Of a stretch of DNA of 64,000 bases, positions 8,562-16,458 are shown one piece after another. Location of the stretch: assembly GCA_021300575.1 (NCBI GenBank), contig JAJTDM010000038.1, positions 1 to 64,000 of the forward strand. The letters are read 5' to 3'. Under the pieces are notes generated by a model that saw only the letters and a list, made by a program, of their open reading frames with translations, was not told where the DNA came from and searched no databases. A program made the translations under genes and the position numbers. Numbering within the stretch: the first letter of the stretch is position 1; the number at the start of each line of letters is the position of its first letter. The stretch comes from Rubrivivax sp. (GTDB lineage Bacteria > Pseudomonadota > Gammaproteobacteria > Burkholderiales > Burkholderiaceae_C).

Positions 8562-10917
8562 ACAAATCCAGGATGCTGCTGCGTTCCTGGCTGCTGGCGG
8601 GGCTGGGCACCTTGTCTTCGAGGCCCAGGCTGCTGACGCCGTGGCTGCCGCCAAACTCATCGAAGGCCCAGTCGCCCTTGGCGCGCACCACACCCTCGGG
8701 CGGCTCGTACTCCTGCACGGGCACACCTTTGAGGGCCACCTGCATGAAGTCGATCCACACCGGCAAGGACAGGCCGCCGCCGGTCTCGTTGCTGCCCAGT
8801 TTGCGCGGGTTGTCGTAGCCAATCCACACCACGCCCACCAGCGTGGGGTGGTAGCCGGCGAACCAGGCGTCCATCGAATCGTTCGTGGTGCCGGTCTTGC
8901 CGAACAGGTCAGGCCGTTGCAACTGGGCCTGCGCCTTGGCCGCCGTGCCCGAGCGGGTGACTTCCTGCATCAGTGAGGACATGACGAAGGCGTTGCGGGC
9001 CTCCAGGGTGCGCAGCGATTCGTCCAGCACTTGCAGCCTGGCCTCGGTGAGGACTCGCCCGGTGGGGTCGGTCACCTTGGACACCAGCATGGGCTCCAGC
9101 CGGTAGCCGCCGTTGGCGAACACGCCGTAGGCGGTGGCCATCTGAAGCGGCGTGACCGACCCGGCGCCGAGTGCCATGGTCAGGTAGGGCGGGTGCTTGC
9201 CGGCTTCGAAACCGAAGCGGGTGATCCAGTCCTGGGCAAACTCCGCGCCCGTGGACTGCAGCACCCGGATGGACACCATGTTCTTGGACTTGGCCAGTGC
9301 CGTGCGCAGGCTCATGGGCCCGTCGAACTTGCCGTCGTAGTTCTTGGGTTCCCACGGCTGGCTGCCGGTGGCGGCGGCGTCGAAAAACAGCGGAGCGTCG
9401 TTGACCACCGTGGTGGGCGTGAAACCCTTCTCGAGCGCGGCCGAGTAGATGAAGGGCTTGAAGCTGGAGCCCGGCTGCCGCCAGGCCTGGGTGACATGGT
9501 TGAACTTGTTCCTGCCGTGGTCGAAGCCGCCCACCAGGGACTTGATGGCCCCGGTGCGAGGGTCCAGCGCCACCAGCGCGCCTTCGACCTCCGGCACCTG
9601 CGTCAGGGCCCATTCACCCTTGGGCCCCTTGAGCGCCCGTACCACCGCGCCGCGGCGAATCTGCACCTTCGGTGCTGCCTTGTCCGACAAGCCCGAGGTG
9701 ACCGGCTTCAGACCCTCGCCAGTGACCGTGATGGTCTCGCCGGATTGCAGCACGGCCACCACCTTGCGGGGCTGGGCTTCCAGCACCACCGCGGCCTTGA
9801 GTTCGTCGTTATCGGGGTGGGCGTCCAGCGCCTCGGCAATGCGCGCGTCCAGCGCGCCTGCGTCCGCCGGCAGCATCACGTAGGCCTCGGGCCCGCGGTA
9901 GACCTGGCGAAGCTCGTAGTCCATCAGCCCCTTGCGCAGCGCCTTGTAGGCTGCGGCCTGCGCCGCGGAATCGATGGTCAGGTGCACGTGCAGCCCGCGC
10001 GAGTAGGTCTCGTCACCGTACTGCGCAAACACCAGCTGGCGCGCCATCTCGGCCACGTAGTCGCTCTGGCCGCCCGCCTCGGCAGGGGCGCGGTACTTCA
10101 ACACCTGCTTCAGCGCCTGGTCGCGCTGCGCCTCGGTGATGAAGCCGTTGTCCAGCATGCGCTCGATGATGTGACGCTGCCGGACGACGGCCCGTCGGGG
10201 GTTGCTCAAGGGGTTGTAGGCCGAGGGCGCCTTGGGCAGGCCGGCCAGCATGGCGGCCTCGGCCACGGACAGCTCCTTCAAGGGCTTGCCGAAGTAAACC
10301 TCGCTGGCCGCGGCAAAGCCGTAGGCCCGGTGCCCCAGGAAGATCTGGTTCATGTAGACCTCCAGGATCTGGTCCTTGGACATCAGGGCCTCGATCTTGA
10401 AGGCCAGCAGGATCTCGTAGATCTTGCGCGTGAAGGTCTTTTCGGTGCTGAGGTAGAAATTGCGCGCCAACTGCATCGTGATGGTGGACGCGCCCTGGCT
10501 CTTGGCCTCTGCGAACTGCGCCAGCGCAGCCCGCAACACCCCCTTGAAGTCCACACCACCGTGGCGGTAGAAGTTCGCGTCCTCGATGGCGAGCACCGCG
10601 TCCTTCATCACCTTGGGAATCTGGTCGATGGGCGTGTAGATGCGACGCTCCTCCCCGAACTCCGCGAGCAACGGGCCGTCGGCCGCGAAGACGCGCAGGG
10701 GCTGGCGGGGTCGGTAGTCGGTGAGGCTGCTGGTGTCAGGCAGGTTGGGCGTGGCCAGGGCCAGCGCCAGGGCCAGCAGCAGGGCCCCGGCAAGGGGCAG
10801 CCCGACAAATCCCGCCAAGCCCCAGGCCAGCCAGCGCCTGCGCCGGGGCGTAGGCGGGGCAGCCTTGCTGGCGGGGGAGGGTGCTGCTGCGGGTGCGGGG
10901 TTCGTTGGTCGAGCCAT
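8551..10917 (-). CDS. mrcA: Penicillin-binding protein 1A (bifunctional peptidoglycan synthase)
   Basis: A 788-residue inner-membrane enzyme that polymerises glycan strands and cross-links peptides. A Pro/Ala-rich cytoplasmic start leads into one transmembrane helix (about residues 31-55). The GT51 transglycosylase has IEDANFYRHGGVDFKG and GASTITMQLARNFYLS. An OB-like insert follows, then the transpeptidase with SxxK in GSSFKPF (about residue 480), SKN in LAKSKNMVS and KTGTTND (about 674). The start is preceded on the minus strand by AGGAA. It is divergent from pilM, the usual mrcA-pilMNOPQ arrangement in beta- and gammaproteobacteria. Confidence 0.95.
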   Translation of the reverse strand: MARPTNPAPAAAPSPASKAAPPTPRRRRWLAWGLAGFVGLPLAGALLLALALALATPNLPDTSSLTDYRPRQPLRVFAADGPLLAEFGEERRIYTPIDQIPKVMKDAVLAIEDANFYRHGGVDFKGVLRAALAQFAEAKSQGASTITMQLARNFYLSTEKTFTRKIYEILLAFKIEALMSKDQILEVYMNQIFLGHRAYGFAAASEVYFGKPLKELSVAEAAMLAGLPKAPSAYNPLSNPRRAVVRQRHIIERMLDNGFITEAQRDQALKQVLKYRAPAEAGGQSDYVAEMARQLVFAQYGDETYSRGLHVHLTIDSAAQAAAYKALRKGLMDYELRQVYRGPEAYVMLPADAGALDARIAEALDAHPDNDELKAAVVLEAQPRKVVAVLQSGETITVTGEGLKPVTSGLSDKAAPKVQIRRGAVVRALKGPKGEWALTQVPEVEGALVALDPRTGAIKSLVGGFDHGRNKFNHVTQAWRQPGSSFKPFIYSAALEKGFTPTTVVNDAPLFFDAAATGSQPWEPKNYDGKFDGPMSLRTALAKSKNMVSIRVLQSTGAEFAQDWITRFGFEAGKHPPYLTMALGAGSVTPLQMATAYGVFANGGYRLEPMLVSKVTDPTGRVLTEARLQVLDESLRTLEARNAFVMSSLMQEVTRSGTAAKAQAQLQRPDLFGKTGTTNDSMDAWFAGYHPTLVGVVWIGYDNPRKLGSNETGGGLSLPVWIDFMQVALKGVPVQEYEPPEGVVRAKGDWAFDEFGGSHGVSSLGLEDKVPSPASSQERSSILDLFRR

Positions 10918-11117
10918 GGGGCCTGCGTTCCTCGCGGCAAGGCAAGGGCAGATTATAGAAAGCGATACCCTTGCGCGGTACCTGCGTCAGCTGGTGTGTT
11001 GCGGCACTTCCGGCCTCTATCGCTGATAGCATTACCAGCTGATTTGGCAAGCCTTTTGACGGACAGCAACTGAGGTCTGCGTTTGCATTTGAAACCTTCG
11101 TTGAGGAGCATGAAAGC

Positions 11118-12197
11118 GTGAGGTTTCTCGAGGGGTGGTCCAGGGCGAGGGCGTCGGCCATGATCGGTCTGGACATCAGTGCGTCCAGCCTGAAGCTTGT
11201 CGAACTCGGCCAGAACGCCTCAGGACACTACGTCGTCAACCGGATTGGACGGCAATCCCTGGAAGATGGTTGGGTGGTCGAAGGCCAGGTGGAACGCTTC
11301 GACGAAGTGGTCGAGGCCGTGCGGCGGCTGGTGCTGCGCAGCGGCACGAAGATTCGCCGTGTGGCCATGGCCCTTCCGCAGGCTTCGGTCATCACCCGCA
11401 AGATCATGGTGCCGGCCGGTCTTCGCGAAGACGAGATGGAGTTGCAGGTCGAGAGTGAAGTCAACCAGTACGTGCCGTTCTCCATGGACGAGGTGAGCCT
11501 GGACTACTGTGTCGTGGGCCCCAGCCCGACTGCGCCCGATGAGCTGGAAGTGATGGTGGCCGCCTCCCGCAAGGACAATGTGCGGGATCGGCAGGCCCTG
11601 GCCGAGGCGGCCGGCCTGGAGCCCGCCGTGCTCGACATCGAGTCGCACGCTTCCCGGCTGGCCATCAGCCGCTGGTCGGCCTGCCTGCCCCGGCAGGGCA
11701 AGGACGCTGTGATTGCTCTGTTCGAGATTGGCGCCGACAGCACGGGCCTGAAGGTGCTGTGCAACGACGAGTTGCTGTACGACCGCGACCAGGCCTTTGG
11801 CGGCGCGCAGCTGACGCAACTGATCGCGCAGCAGTACGGTTTCAGCCTGGCGCAGGCCGAGCGCCACAAGATCGAAGGCACCCTGCCCTCAAGCTACCTG
11901 ATGGATCTGCACGAGCCCTACGTTGACAGCGTGGCCCAGGAGATGGGCCGCGCCCTGCAGTATTTCTTCACCAGCACCGCGCACCACCAGGTGGACCATG
12001 TGCTGCTGGCCGGCGGCACGGCCACCCTGGCCGGGCTGGCAGCCCGGGTGCAGGAGGTGACGGGTATCGATTGCATGGTGGTCAATCCTTTCGACTCGAT
12101 GCACCTGGGCAGCGGGGTGAGCCCTGACAGGCTGACGCGCGAGGCCCCGTCCTATCTCGTCGCCTGCGGCCTGGCGATGCGCAGGTTCCATCCGTGA
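11118..12197 (+). CDS. pilM: Type IV pilus assembly protein PilM
   Basis: A 359-residue actin-like cytoplasmic protein that binds the PilN N-terminus and forms the inner ring of the pilus alignment complex. IGLDISASSLKLVELGQ is the first phosphate-binding strand pair, VINPFDSM-like and VLLAGGTATLAGLA blocks form the adenosine side, and VESEVNQYVPFSMDEVSLDY is typical. The start is taken as GTG 11118; an ATG at 11160 is possible but would remove the usual short lead. Genes pilM to pilQ are joined by overlaps or gaps of ten bases or less. Confidence 0.93.
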   Translation: MRFLEGWSRARASAMIGLDISASSLKLVELGQNASGHYVVNRIGRQSLEDGWVVEGQVERFDEVVEAVRRLVLRSGTKIRRVAMALPQASVITRKIMVPAGLREDEMELQVESEVNQYVPFSMDEVSLDYCVVGPSPTAPDELEVMVAASRKDNVRDRQALAEAAGLEPAVLDIESHASRLAISRWSACLPRQGKDAVIALFEIGADSTGLKVLCNDELLYDRDQAFGGAQLTQLIAQQYGFSLAQAERHKIEGTLPSSYLMDLHEPYVDSVAQEMGRALQYFFTSTAHHQVDHVLLAGGTATLAGLAARVQEVTGIDCMVVNPFDSMHLGSGVSPDRLTREAPSYLVACGLAMRRFHP

Positions 12198-12799
12198 TCC
12201 TCATCAACCTGCTGCCCCACCGCGAGGCGCGGCGCCTGGCGCGCAGGCGCAACTTCTTCCTGGGCGTGGCGCTGAGCGCCGTCGCCGGGCTGGGCGTGGC
12301 GGCGGCGGGTTTGTCCGGCCTGACCCAGCTGACCTTCGTGCAGGAGGAGCGCAACGCTTACCTGCAGACTGAAATCTCGCGACTGGATGGGCAGATCAAG
12401 GACATCGCCTCGCTGCGTGCCGAGATCGATGCCTTGAAGGCCCGTCTGCAGTCCATCGAGGATCTGCAGACCGACCGCAATGTCCCGGTTCACCTGCTGA
12501 ACGAAGTGGCGCGACTGTCGCCAGAAGGCCTGCAGCTGAAATCGCTGGTGCAGACCGGCGCTGATGTGGTCTTGACGGGCGTGGCCCAGTCCAACGAGCG
12601 CGTGTCGGAATTGCTGCGCAACGTGTCCATGAACGGGCAATGGCTGGAACGACCGGAGTTGATCGAGGTGAAGTCCAGCCTGGCCGATGTTTCGGCCCGC
12701 GAGCGCGGGCGGGTCTACGAGTTCTCCTTGAGGTTGAAGGTCAAGAGGCCCACCGTGGATCCGGTGCCCAAGAAGCCTGCGGGCCCCACCTCCTCCTGA
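12194..12799 (+). CDS. pilN: Type IV pilus assembly protein PilN
   Basis: A 201-residue bitopic inner-membrane protein. The GTG start at 12194 overlaps the pilM stop (GTGA). The first residues MILINLLPHRE carry the conserved INLLP peptide that docks into PilM. A transmembrane helix (about residues 25-46) is followed by a coiled coil (ISRLDGQIKDIASLRAEID) and the periplasmic ferredoxin-like domain that pairs with PilO. The C-terminus has YEFSLRLKVKRP. Confidence 0.92.
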   Translation: MILINLLPHREARRLARRRNFFLGVALSAVAGLGVAAAGLSGLTQLTFVQEERNAYLQTEISRLDGQIKDIASLRAEIDALKARLQSIEDLQTDRNVPVHLLNEVARLSPEGLQLKSLVQTGADVVLTGVAQSNERVSELLRNVSMNGQWLERPELIEVKSSLADVSARERGRVYEFSLRLKVKRPTVDPVPKKPAGPTSS

Positions 12800-12807
12800 T
12801 CGCAGCG

Positions 12808-13530
12808 ATGGCCTCCTTCTCGTCTCTCCGAGCCAGGCGCTTGCCGTCCCTGGATCTGCGCAGGCTCCTGGAGCGGGCGGCCGTGCAGTTCCAGGGACTG
12901 AATCCTGCGGAGCCGGGGCAATGGCCTCTCCTGCCCAGGGCGACCGTGTGGGCAGTGACGCTGCTGCTTGTGATGTTGGCGGGTTGGGCCGTGGTGCTGG
13001 CGGATGCTGCCACGCGCCTGGAGGCGCAACGCGGCCGTGAACAGGTGCTGCGGGAAGAGTTCCGCACCAAGCTCAACCAGGCCACGAACCTGGCGGAGTT
13101 GCGCAAGCAGAAACTGCAGGTCCAGGAGTACGTGAACCAATTGGAAAAGCAGTTGCCCGGCAGGGCCGATCTCGACGGCATCCTCTCCGACATCAACCAG
13201 TCCGGCATGGGCCGGGGACTGTCGTTCGAATCCTTCAAGCCGGGGCCCATCCTGGTGCGCGAGCACTATGCCGAGTGGCCCATCGCCCTGAAGGTGACGG
13301 GCAAGTACCACGACATCGGCTCCTTCGTCGCCGATATTGCCAATCTGTCGCGCATCGTCACCTTGCACGACATGGTGCTGACCGGTCCGGGTTTGGGCTC
13401 GCAGGGTCAGAGCGCTGCGCGCCATGTGGCGCCGGCTCTCACGCTGGAAGCCACGGTCAGGACGTACCGCTACGTGGATCCCAGCGAGGCGGCCGCTCAG
13501 AAGGCCGCGGCAAAGGGAGGAAAGAAGTGA
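12808..13530 (+). CDS. pilO: Type IV pilus assembly protein PilO
   Basis: A 240-residue partner of PilN. ATG 12808 is eight bases past the pilN stop and gives MASFSSLRARRLPSLDLRR. One transmembrane helix (about residues 47-67) is followed by a coiled coil (TNLAELRKQKLQVQEYVNQL) and the PilO domain with LPGRADLDGILSDINQSG and KVTGKYHDIGSFVADIANL. It aligns the inner-membrane platform with the secretin through PilP. Confidence 0.92.
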   Translation: MASFSSLRARRLPSLDLRRLLERAAVQFQGLNPAEPGQWPLLPRATVWAVTLLLVMLAGWAVVLADAATRLEAQRGREQVLREEFRTKLNQATNLAELRKQKLQVQEYVNQLEKQLPGRADLDGILSDINQSGMGRGLSFESFKPGPILVREHYAEWPIALKVTGKYHDIGSFVADIANLSRIVTLHDMVLTGPGLGSQGQSAARHVAPALTLEATVRTYRYVDPSEAAAQKAAAKGGKK

Positions 13531-14099
13531 TGCGCGGCGGTATTCCGGCCCCGGGCGCGGGCAGGGCCCTGCGGCAGGCGGCGGCATGGCTGGGCGTGGC
13601 GACCTGGCTGGGGCTGACGGGATGCAGCGCCTCCGAAGACCAGTTGCAGACCTGGACGGAGCAGCAGCGCAGGGAAGTGAAATTCGGGTTGCAGGCCCTG
13701 CCGGCCCCGTCGAGATTCGAGCCGCAATCGTACGAGGCGCAGTCGGGCCTCGACCCTTTTGATGCGCACAGGCTGATGTCGGCGTTGAAGCTTGAATCGG
13801 CGCAGGCGAGCCCGCGGCTGGCCGCACAACTCAACCGGCGGCGTGAGCCGCTGGAGGCTTATGAACTGCAGACCATGGCCATGACGGGTACCTTGCTGCG
13901 CCAGGGTCGGGCGGTGGCGCTGGTCAGCGTCGACAGGATGCTCTATCAAGTGAGGGTGGGAGACTACATGGGGCAGAACAACGGCCGCGTCGTGAAGATC
14001 GAGGAGGGCAGGATCGAGCTGCGCGAGGTGGTGCAGGATGCCTCTGGCGACTGGGTGGAGCGCGCCGCTTCCTTGCAGACCCAGGAGGGCGCCCGATGA
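13530..14099 (+). CDS. pilP: Type IV pilus lipoprotein PilP
   Basis: A 189-residue inner-membrane lipoprotein bridging PilN/PilO and PilQ. ATG 13530 shares one base with the pilO stop. The signal ends in a lipobox LTGC with Cys32. The C-terminal domain shows PLEAYELQTMAMTGTLL, VDRMLYQVRVGDYMGQNNG and IELREVVQDASGDWVER, the beta-sandwich that binds the PilQ N0 domain. Its stop overlaps the pilQ start (ATGA). Confidence 0.92.
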   Translation: MRGGIPAPGAGRALRQAAAWLGVATWLGLTGCSASEDQLQTWTEQQRREVKFGLQALPAPSRFEPQSYEAQSGLDPFDAHRLMSALKLESAQASPRLAAQLNRRREPLEAYELQTMAMTGTLLRQGRAVALVSVDRMLYQVRVGDYMGQNNGRVVKIEEGRIELREVVQDASGDWVERAASLQTQEGAR

Positions 14100-16414
14100 C
14101 CACGGATCCAGCCGGGACGGCACCGAAGCGCACTCGCTGGGGTTTGCGGGTCCTGGCCCTGTTGCGTACCTTGGCCTTGGCGCCGCTGCTGGCCCTGGGG
14201 CCGGCACTGGCCTGGGCTCAGATCAGCCTGCAGTCTGTGAGCAGTTCGGTGCAAGGGGGCGTTGAAGTCGTCAGGATCGAGTTCAGCCAGCCGCTGGCCA
14301 GCCCGCCAGCGGGCTTCGCCGTCCAGACCCCTCCAAGGATTGCGCTGGACTTCACGGGCGTGTCCAATGCCCTGAGCAGTGGCCAGGTGGAGGTGAACCA
14401 GGGCAACCTGCGCACCGTCACGGTGGCCGAGGCGGGCGAGCGCACGCGCGTGGTGCTGAACCTGGTGCGGCCTTCGGCCTACCAGACCCGGATCGACGGC
14501 AAGGCCTTGCTGGTGCGGCTGGAAGCAGCAGATGTCCCGGCCGTGGCGGCTGCGGCCGGCCCGGCCGGAGCGACGGCCTTCGCGTCGGCCGCCGGCCGGG
14601 CGACTGGCGCGGCGACTGGCGGGGCTGCTTCACCCCAGGCCTTGCGCGAGATCGACTTTCGCCGCGCAGCCGAAGGCACGGGGCGCATCATCGTGACCCT
14701 GCCAAGCCCGGACACGGTGGTGGACATCCGCAACCAGGGCCAGAACCTGGCTCTGGAATTCCTGCGCGTATCGCTGCCCGAGAACTTGCGCCGGCGGCTG
14801 GATGTCACCGATTTCGGCACCCCGGTGCAGGCGGTGTCCACGGTGCAGAACGGCGACAGGGTGCGCATGCTGGTGGAGGCGCGCGGCGCCTGGGAGCACA
14901 GCGCTTACCAGACGGACAACGAGTTCGTGTTGGAGGTGCGGCCCGTACGCTCCGACCCCAACCGCCTGACGCAGGGTTCGGGCTACAGCGGTGAGCGCCT
15001 GTCGCTGAACTTCCAGAACATCGAGGTGCGCTCTTTGTTGCAGGTGGTGGCCGACTTCACCAACTTCAACGTTGTCACCAGCGACAGCGTCACGGGCAGC
15101 CTGACGCTTCGCCTGAAGGATGTACCCTGGGATCAGGCGCTGGACATCATCCTCCAGAGCAAGGGCCTGGGGGTGCGCAAGAACGGCAACGTGCTGCTGG
15201 TGGCGCCCAAGGAGGAACTCAACGCCAAGGACCAGGCCGAACTGGAAGCCCGCAACAAGCTGGCAGACCTGGAACCCTTGCGCACGCAGTCCTTCCAGCT
15301 GAACTACAGCAAGGCCGAGACGCTGGCCCGTGCCCTGGGCGGAGGCTCCGGTGGCGGTGGTGCTGCGTCATCGGCGGGTGGCGGCGGAAGCCAGGGCTTG
15401 GGCAGAACGTTGGGAGGTACCGGTTTGGGGCTGGGCGGGGCGGCGGCCGGCGGTGGTTCCCAGGCCCCTGCGCGGATCCTGTCGGCCCGCGGCAGCGTGA
15501 TCGCCGAGGTGCGGACCAACCAGCTGTTCGTCACCGACATCGCCAGCAAGCTGGAGCAGGTGCAGGAGCTGATCGCCAAGGTGGACGTTCCCGTACGGCA
15601 AGTGCTGATCGAGGCCCGCATCGTGGAGGCGGACGATACCTTTGGCCGGGCCCTGGGCGTCAAACTGGGGGGCAACGATCTGCGTGGCGTGCAGGGCGGC
15701 GTGCCGGGCTACTCCATGGGCGGAGGCAACTACCTGGCTTTCGGCAACAACTACAGCAGCCTGGTGACACAAACGGGCCAGGGCGGTGGCGGTTCCAGTT
15801 CGTTCTCAGACCCCGCTTTCGTGAGCCTGCCGGCGAACACCACCACGCTCGGCACCGCGGCCGCCACCTTCGCGCTGTCGCTGTTCAGCCCGAGTGCCAA
15901 CCGCTTCCTGAATCTGGAATTGTCGGCGCTGGAGGCCGAGGGCAAGGGCAAGGTCGTGTCCAGCCCGCGGGTGATCGTGGCCGACCAGGACACGGCCTTG
16001 ATCGAGCAGGGTGAGGAGCTTCCCTTCCAGAACGCCACGTCCAGTGGTGCGACGGCGGTGTCGTTCAAGAAGGCCAACCTCAGATTGGAAGTGGTGCCGC
16101 AGATCACCCCCGAAGGCAACGTGATTCTGGACGTGGTGGTGAACAAGGACAGCGTCGGGCGCACCACGCCCTCGGGATTCGCCATCGATACCAAGCACGC
16201 CAAGACCAAGGTGATGGTGCAAAACGGCGGCACGGTGGTGATCGGCGGCATCTATATCCAGAGCGAGAAGAACGAGGTCAACAAGGTGCCCCTGCTGGGC
16301 GACGTGCCTTACCTCGGCCACCTCTTCAAGAACACGGCGCGCACGGTGAGCAAGACCGAATTGCTGATCTTCATCACGCCGAAGATCGTCACGGATGGGA
16401 CGGTGGCCAGGTGA
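14096..16414 (+). CDS. pilQ: Type IV pilus secretin PilQ
   Basis: A 772-residue outer-membrane secretin through which the pilus passes. It has a signal peptide of about 41 residues ending in ALAWAQ, two AMIN-type peptidoglycan-binding regions, an STN/N0 domain (GERLSLNFQNIEVRSLLQ), an N1 domain and the secretin core ending in GGIYIQSEKNEVNKVPLLG and TELLIFITPKI. A glycine-rich low-complexity insert (about residues 415-460) sits within the N1 region; such inserts vary between species. It is the last pil gene, and its stop is immediately followed by the Ig-like lipoprotein gene. Confidence 0.95.
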   Translation: MTTDPAGTAPKRTRWGLRVLALLRTLALAPLLALGPALAWAQISLQSVSSSVQGGVEVVRIEFSQPLASPPAGFAVQTPPRIALDFTGVSNALSSGQVEVNQGNLRTVTVAEAGERTRVVLNLVRPSAYQTRIDGKALLVRLEAADVPAVAAAAGPAGATAFASAAGRATGAATGGAASPQALREIDFRRAAEGTGRIIVTLPSPDTVVDIRNQGQNLALEFLRVSLPENLRRRLDVTDFGTPVQAVSTVQNGDRVRMLVEARGAWEHSAYQTDNEFVLEVRPVRSDPNRLTQGSGYSGERLSLNFQNIEVRSLLQVVADFTNFNVVTSDSVTGSLTLRLKDVPWDQALDIILQSKGLGVRKNGNVLLVAPKEELNAKDQAELEARNKLADLEPLRTQSFQLNYSKAETLARALGGGSGGGGAASSAGGGGSQGLGRTLGGTGLGLGGAAAGGGSQAPARILSARGSVIAEVRTNQLFVTDIASKLEQVQELIAKVDVPVRQVLIEARIVEADDTFGRALGVKLGGNDLRGVQGGVPGYSMGGGNYLAFGNNYSSLVTQTGQGGGGSSSFSDPAFVSLPANTTTLGTAAATFALSLFSPSANRFLNLELSALEAEGKGKVVSSPRVIVADQDTALIEQGEELPFQNATSSGATAVSFKKANLRLEVVPQITPEGNVILDVVVNKDSVGRTTPSGFAIDTKHAKTKVMVQNGGTVVIGGIYIQSEKNEVNKVPLLGDVPYLGHLFKNTARTVSKTELLIFITPKIVTDGTVAR

Positions 16415-16458
16415 GCCCTGGAGCGGACCTGTTGAACCGGCCAAGCGGAAAGAGTCGA

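Noticed and set aside
11049-11064. sigma-54-like promoter upstream of pilM (TGGCAAG, four bases, TTGAC)
   Set aside because: The -24 GG is present but the essential -12 GC is GA, and pilMNOPQ operons are not usually sigma-54 dependent.
9031-11073. 680-codon plus-strand open frame opposite mrcA
   Set aside because: Shadow of the penicillin-binding-protein gene; no recognisable motif and no ribosome-binding site.
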